Origin: Enterococcus pallens ATCC BAA-351
Lineage (GTDB): Bacteria > Bacillota > Bacilli > Lactobacillales > Enterococcaceae
DNA length: 64,000 nt
NCBI RefSeq assembly: GCF_000407485.1
Contig: NZ_ASWD01000001.1
Location: forward strand, 1,302,001-1,366,000
Direction: 5' to 3'
Position 1 is the stretch's first letter; the number at the start of each line of letters is the position of its first letter. The position numbers were made by a program, and so were the translations under genes. Below are positions 62,342 through 64,000 of this stretch, piece after piece. The notes beneath the pieces were generated by a model. The model did not search any database, had not been told where the DNA came from, and was given only the letters and a program-made list of their open reading frames with translations.

Positions 62342-62679
62342 GTGCATTTTTTGAGAATTCAGCACAATCCTTTCAGCTTGTGATATAGCAAAAAGTAAAT
62401 AGTAGTATATCAGTAATGATAGTTGAGATGGCTGTAGAAATAGAGAGTATTCAACCACACTTTTTCCATTTTCTTTACTAACATAGAAAAGACTAGGGAA
62501 AATGGCTGAATCGCATCAATTTGAATAAATTCAGAGATTGAGTGAGTTGGCAAATATGCAAATGTACAAGAGGCTAAGATAGCTAAAGAGTTTACCGCAA
62601 GGAATCTCGATCTCACATGGACTTCAAAAAATCGATTTTTTGAGCAATAGACGCATTAGTAATTACTTAAACCTCGTAA
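62342..62679. other. Intergenic region with a coding-like remnant
   Basis: No intact ORF. A short stretch near 62545-62649 reads VGKYANVQEAKIAKEFTARN and continues about 14 codons to a stop, in one frame without a start. It could be the tail of a lost gene. A TATAAT box at 62680-62685 begins the toxin-antitoxin transcript. Confidence 0.35.
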
Positions 62680-62685
62680 TATAAT
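62680..62685 (+). promoter_or_regulatory. -10 box of the toxin-antitoxin operon
   Basis: TATAAT lies 35 bases before ATG 62720. The implied transcription start excludes the upstream ATG at 62684 and supports the shorter antitoxin. Confidence 0.5.
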
Positions 62686-62719
62686 GGACATAGCAAAATA
62701 TCTGATTGGGGTGAATGGA

Positions 62720-63049
62720 ATGAAAACAAAGACGCGTAAACAAGGAAACTCCATAACATTGACTGTTCCTAAAGAGTTTAAAATAGGTGAAGGAGTTACG
62801 ATGGAGCCAAAATTACTTCCAAACGGGATTCTTTATGAGTTTTCCACACCAGAGAATGAATTTTTAGATTTTGACACAGAGATTTTAAAAGATTTGATCA
62901 ATGAAGGGGTAGATACGGAGTATTTAGTTAGTGAATTTACTAAACGAAAACAAGACATCCCAAGAGCTTTTGAAATGCTAACAGAAGAGACTCTTAAAAA
63001 CGAATCAATCATGTCACGAGAAGAATTGGAGAAAGAGATTGGGTTATAA
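62720..63049 (+). CDS. AbrB/MazE-type antitoxin
   Basis: A 109-residue protein. The N-terminus MKTKTRKQGNSITLTVPKEF is a swapped-hairpin DNA-binding domain of the AbrB/MazE type, which usually autoregulates toxin-antitoxin operons. The acidic C-terminal half should wrap the toxin. The start is ATG 62720 after GGGGTGAATGG. It overlaps the toxin gene by 11 bases. Confidence 0.82.
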   Translation: MKTKTRKQGNSITLTVPKEFKIGEGVTMEPKLLPNGILYEFSTPENEFLDFDTEILKDLINEGVDTEYLVSEFTKRKQDIPRAFEMLTEETLKNESIMSREELEKEIGL

Positions 63050-63332
63050 AATTCTTCCTTCCAGTCAGGTAAAAAAGTATTTGAAAAAATGTAAGGATCA
63101 ATCGTTAAAACAGTACTTTGTAGAGTTGATATATGAAAAAATAGCTGTTAATCCTAAAAGTGGCATCCCAAAACAAGGGGACTTATCTGGCATATGGACG
63201 ATGGGTTTTACTTATAGAAGTATTTATTATCGTATTGCTTACAAAATTGTCGATGATTCGATTATTCCAATAATCATTATTGGATCTCACAAAAACTTTT
63301 ACCGTGAACTAAAACGAGGGTTAAAAGATTGA
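63039..63332 (+). CDS. RelE/ParE-superfamily toxin
   Basis: A 97-residue basic protein starting with TTG inside the end of the antitoxin gene. The body (SSQVKKYLKKCKDQSLKQYF, WTMGFTYRSIYYRIAYKIVD, IIIIGSHKNFYRELKR) has the RelE/ParE arrangement with the final H-x-x-F-Y segment typical of mRNA-interferase or YafQ/HigB-like toxins. The overlap and gene order (antitoxin first) are characteristic. Whether it targets mRNA or gyrase cannot be told. Confidence 0.82.
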   Translation: MGYKILPSSQVKKYLKKCKDQSLKQYFVELIYEKIAVNPKSGIPKQGDLSGIWTMGFTYRSIYYRIAYKIVDDSIIPIIIIGSHKNFYRELKRGLKD

Positions 63333-63714
63333 TGCTGACTAAGCCGACTAGCTCCATTAACAGTCTGTTTCTTCTATTATAATAGAAAGAATCAAATTTC
63401 ATTGAACAGCGTGTTGGTTCAGCCAAAAAGCCAATATTCGTAGAACGCGATATTTTTCGTTTTAACGCTTTTTATGTTTAGAACGACAAATTTGTTATCA
63501 AACATTAAGAAACGCGTAAGTAAAGAGCGCTATTTACCTTTAATACGTAATTAACTATACATTAGTGCCTTTTTGGGGTATAGTAATAGTTGTAGTAGAT
63601 TTGTAAGTTAAATAAAAGGGTCATTTCATTCGTATGGGTGTTGTCATTCTTCTTTTTTAGCAACAAGGTATTGCAAAAATTTAATTGTGCAAAAAGCACT
63701 AGGAGGATACACAC
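63333..63714. other. Intergenic region and long cold-shock leader
   Basis: The left 240 bases show no gene or clear terminator. TATACA at 63556-63561 and TATAGT at 63579-63584, 17 bases apart, form a promoter. It implies a leader of about 120 bases before the csp start, as expected for temperature-sensitive cold-shock mRNAs. Confidence 0.5.
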
Positions 63715-63915
63715 ATGAATACAGGTACAGTGAAATGGTTTAACGCAGACAAAGGTTTTGGCTTTATTACTCAAGATAACGGACAAGATGTGTTCGCACA
63801 CTTTTCAGCTATCCAAGGCGAAGGCTTCAAAACTTTAGACGAAGGTCAAGCAGTGACTTTCGATGTTGAAGAAGGCCAACGCGGCTTACAAGCAACGAAT
63901 ATTTTCAAAAACTAA
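63715..63915 (+). CDS. csp: Cold-shock protein, CspA family
   Basis: A 66-residue single cold-shock domain. RNP1 KGFGFI (18-23) and RNP2 DVFAHF (25-30) are intact. It binds single-stranded RNA and DNA and melts mRNA structure at low temperature or in stationary phase. TAGGAGG precedes the ATG, a long leader lies upstream and a terminator follows. Confidence 0.96.
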   Translation: MNTGTVKWFNADKGFGFITQDNGQDVFAHFSAIQGEGFKTLDEGQAVTFDVEEGQRGLQATNIFKN

Positions 63916-63927
63916 TTTAAACCAGTC

Positions 63928-63963
63928 AGAAGTGATCCATATGGTTGGGTCGCTTCTTTTTTC
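63928..63963 (+). terminator. Terminator of csp
   Basis: AGAAGTGATCC and GGGTCGCTTCT pair with wobble positions around a short loop, followed by a T-run. Confidence 0.88.
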
Positions 63964-64000
63964 TAATACTGGCAACAGTTTAGTTTTGAACCATGAACGT

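Noticed and set aside
62410-62616. 68-codon minus-strand ORF between the EIIA and antitoxin genes
   Set aside because: No ribosome site, AT-rich composition without family features, and overlap with a plus-strand coding remnant.

Overview
The window looks like low-GC Firmicute chromosome, most probably Enterococcus. The evidence is AT-rich DNA with strong AGGAGG ribosome sites and some TTG/GTG starts, BglG/LicT antiterminator leaders, a T-box, many PTS operons, a phosphoketolase, a BceRS-BceAB-type module and a CspA-type cold-shock gene. No rRNA, tRNA, CRISPR array or complete insertion sequence was seen. Names rest on motif recognition by eye; no database search was run.

Layout. 1-3.2 kb: tail of an unidentified gene, then ndk and xfp phosphoketolase on the minus strand. 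3.7-4.5 kb: a lone TIM-barrel protein that resembles archaeal-type triosephosphate isomerase but lacks its catalytic residues. 4.6-10.4 kb: a glucitol-type PTS operon (COG4091 oxidoreductase, gutM, srlA, srlE, srlB) with two tandem SorC-family regulators. It has no sorbitol-6-phosphate dehydrogenase. 10.5-14.7 kb: membrane-anchored MutS-like ATPase (minus), class-I glutamine amidotransferase, MFS exporter. 14.7-19.2 kb: beta-glucoside operon licT-bglP-bglA with antiterminator sites. 19.3-22.7 kb: ribose operon rbsR-rbsK-rbsD-rbsU. 22.8-25 kb: a decayed small gene, then a T-box with a probable Met specifier upstream of metQ and msrA. 24.9-30.4 kb: two GNAT acetyltransferases, a large membrane protein, a DUF1361-like membrane protein, an ArcD-type antiporter and a 41-aa small membrane ORF. 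30.5-36.2 kb: GldA-like dehydrogenase, an amino-acid ABC transporter with fused binding protein and permease, an aminotransferase, an AraC/GyrI-like regulator.

36.3-44.3 kb: a TetR regulator and an operon of acylating aldehyde dehydrogenase, phosphotransbutyrylase, butyrate kinase, zinc alcohol dehydrogenase and a membrane protein, followed by cstA. Together these could turn an alcohol or aldehyde into acyl-CoA, acyl phosphate and then acid plus ATP, or run in reverse, with no microcompartment genes nearby. 44.4-48.5 kb: an ABC exporter, a C-terminal EIIA fragment, a C-terminally truncated integrase and a 71-aa Hfq-like Sm protein (minus). 48.6-53.2 kb: BceR/BceS-like two-component system and BceA/BceB-like transporter. 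53.9-56.3 kb: YjeM-like amino-acid transporter and a DUF2268-like metallopeptidase. 56.4-60.4 kb: a second LicT-controlled PTS operon whose EIIBC and EIIA lie in overlapping frames joined at an A AAA AAG heptamer, followed by an ADP-ribosylglycohydrolase-family enzyme. 60.4-61.2 kb: decayed DNA including a broken EIIA gene. 61.2-64 kb: a small anchored protein, an intact stand-alone EIIA, an AbrB/RelE-type toxin-antitoxin pair and a cold-shock gene.

Most notable: the possible -1 frameshift joining EIIBC to EIIA; the Hfq-like protein in a lineage usually described as lacking Hfq; the catalytically stripped TPI-like protein; and repeated decay of EIIA-Glc-type genes (fragments near 46.8 and 60.4 kb, intact copy at 61.8 kb).
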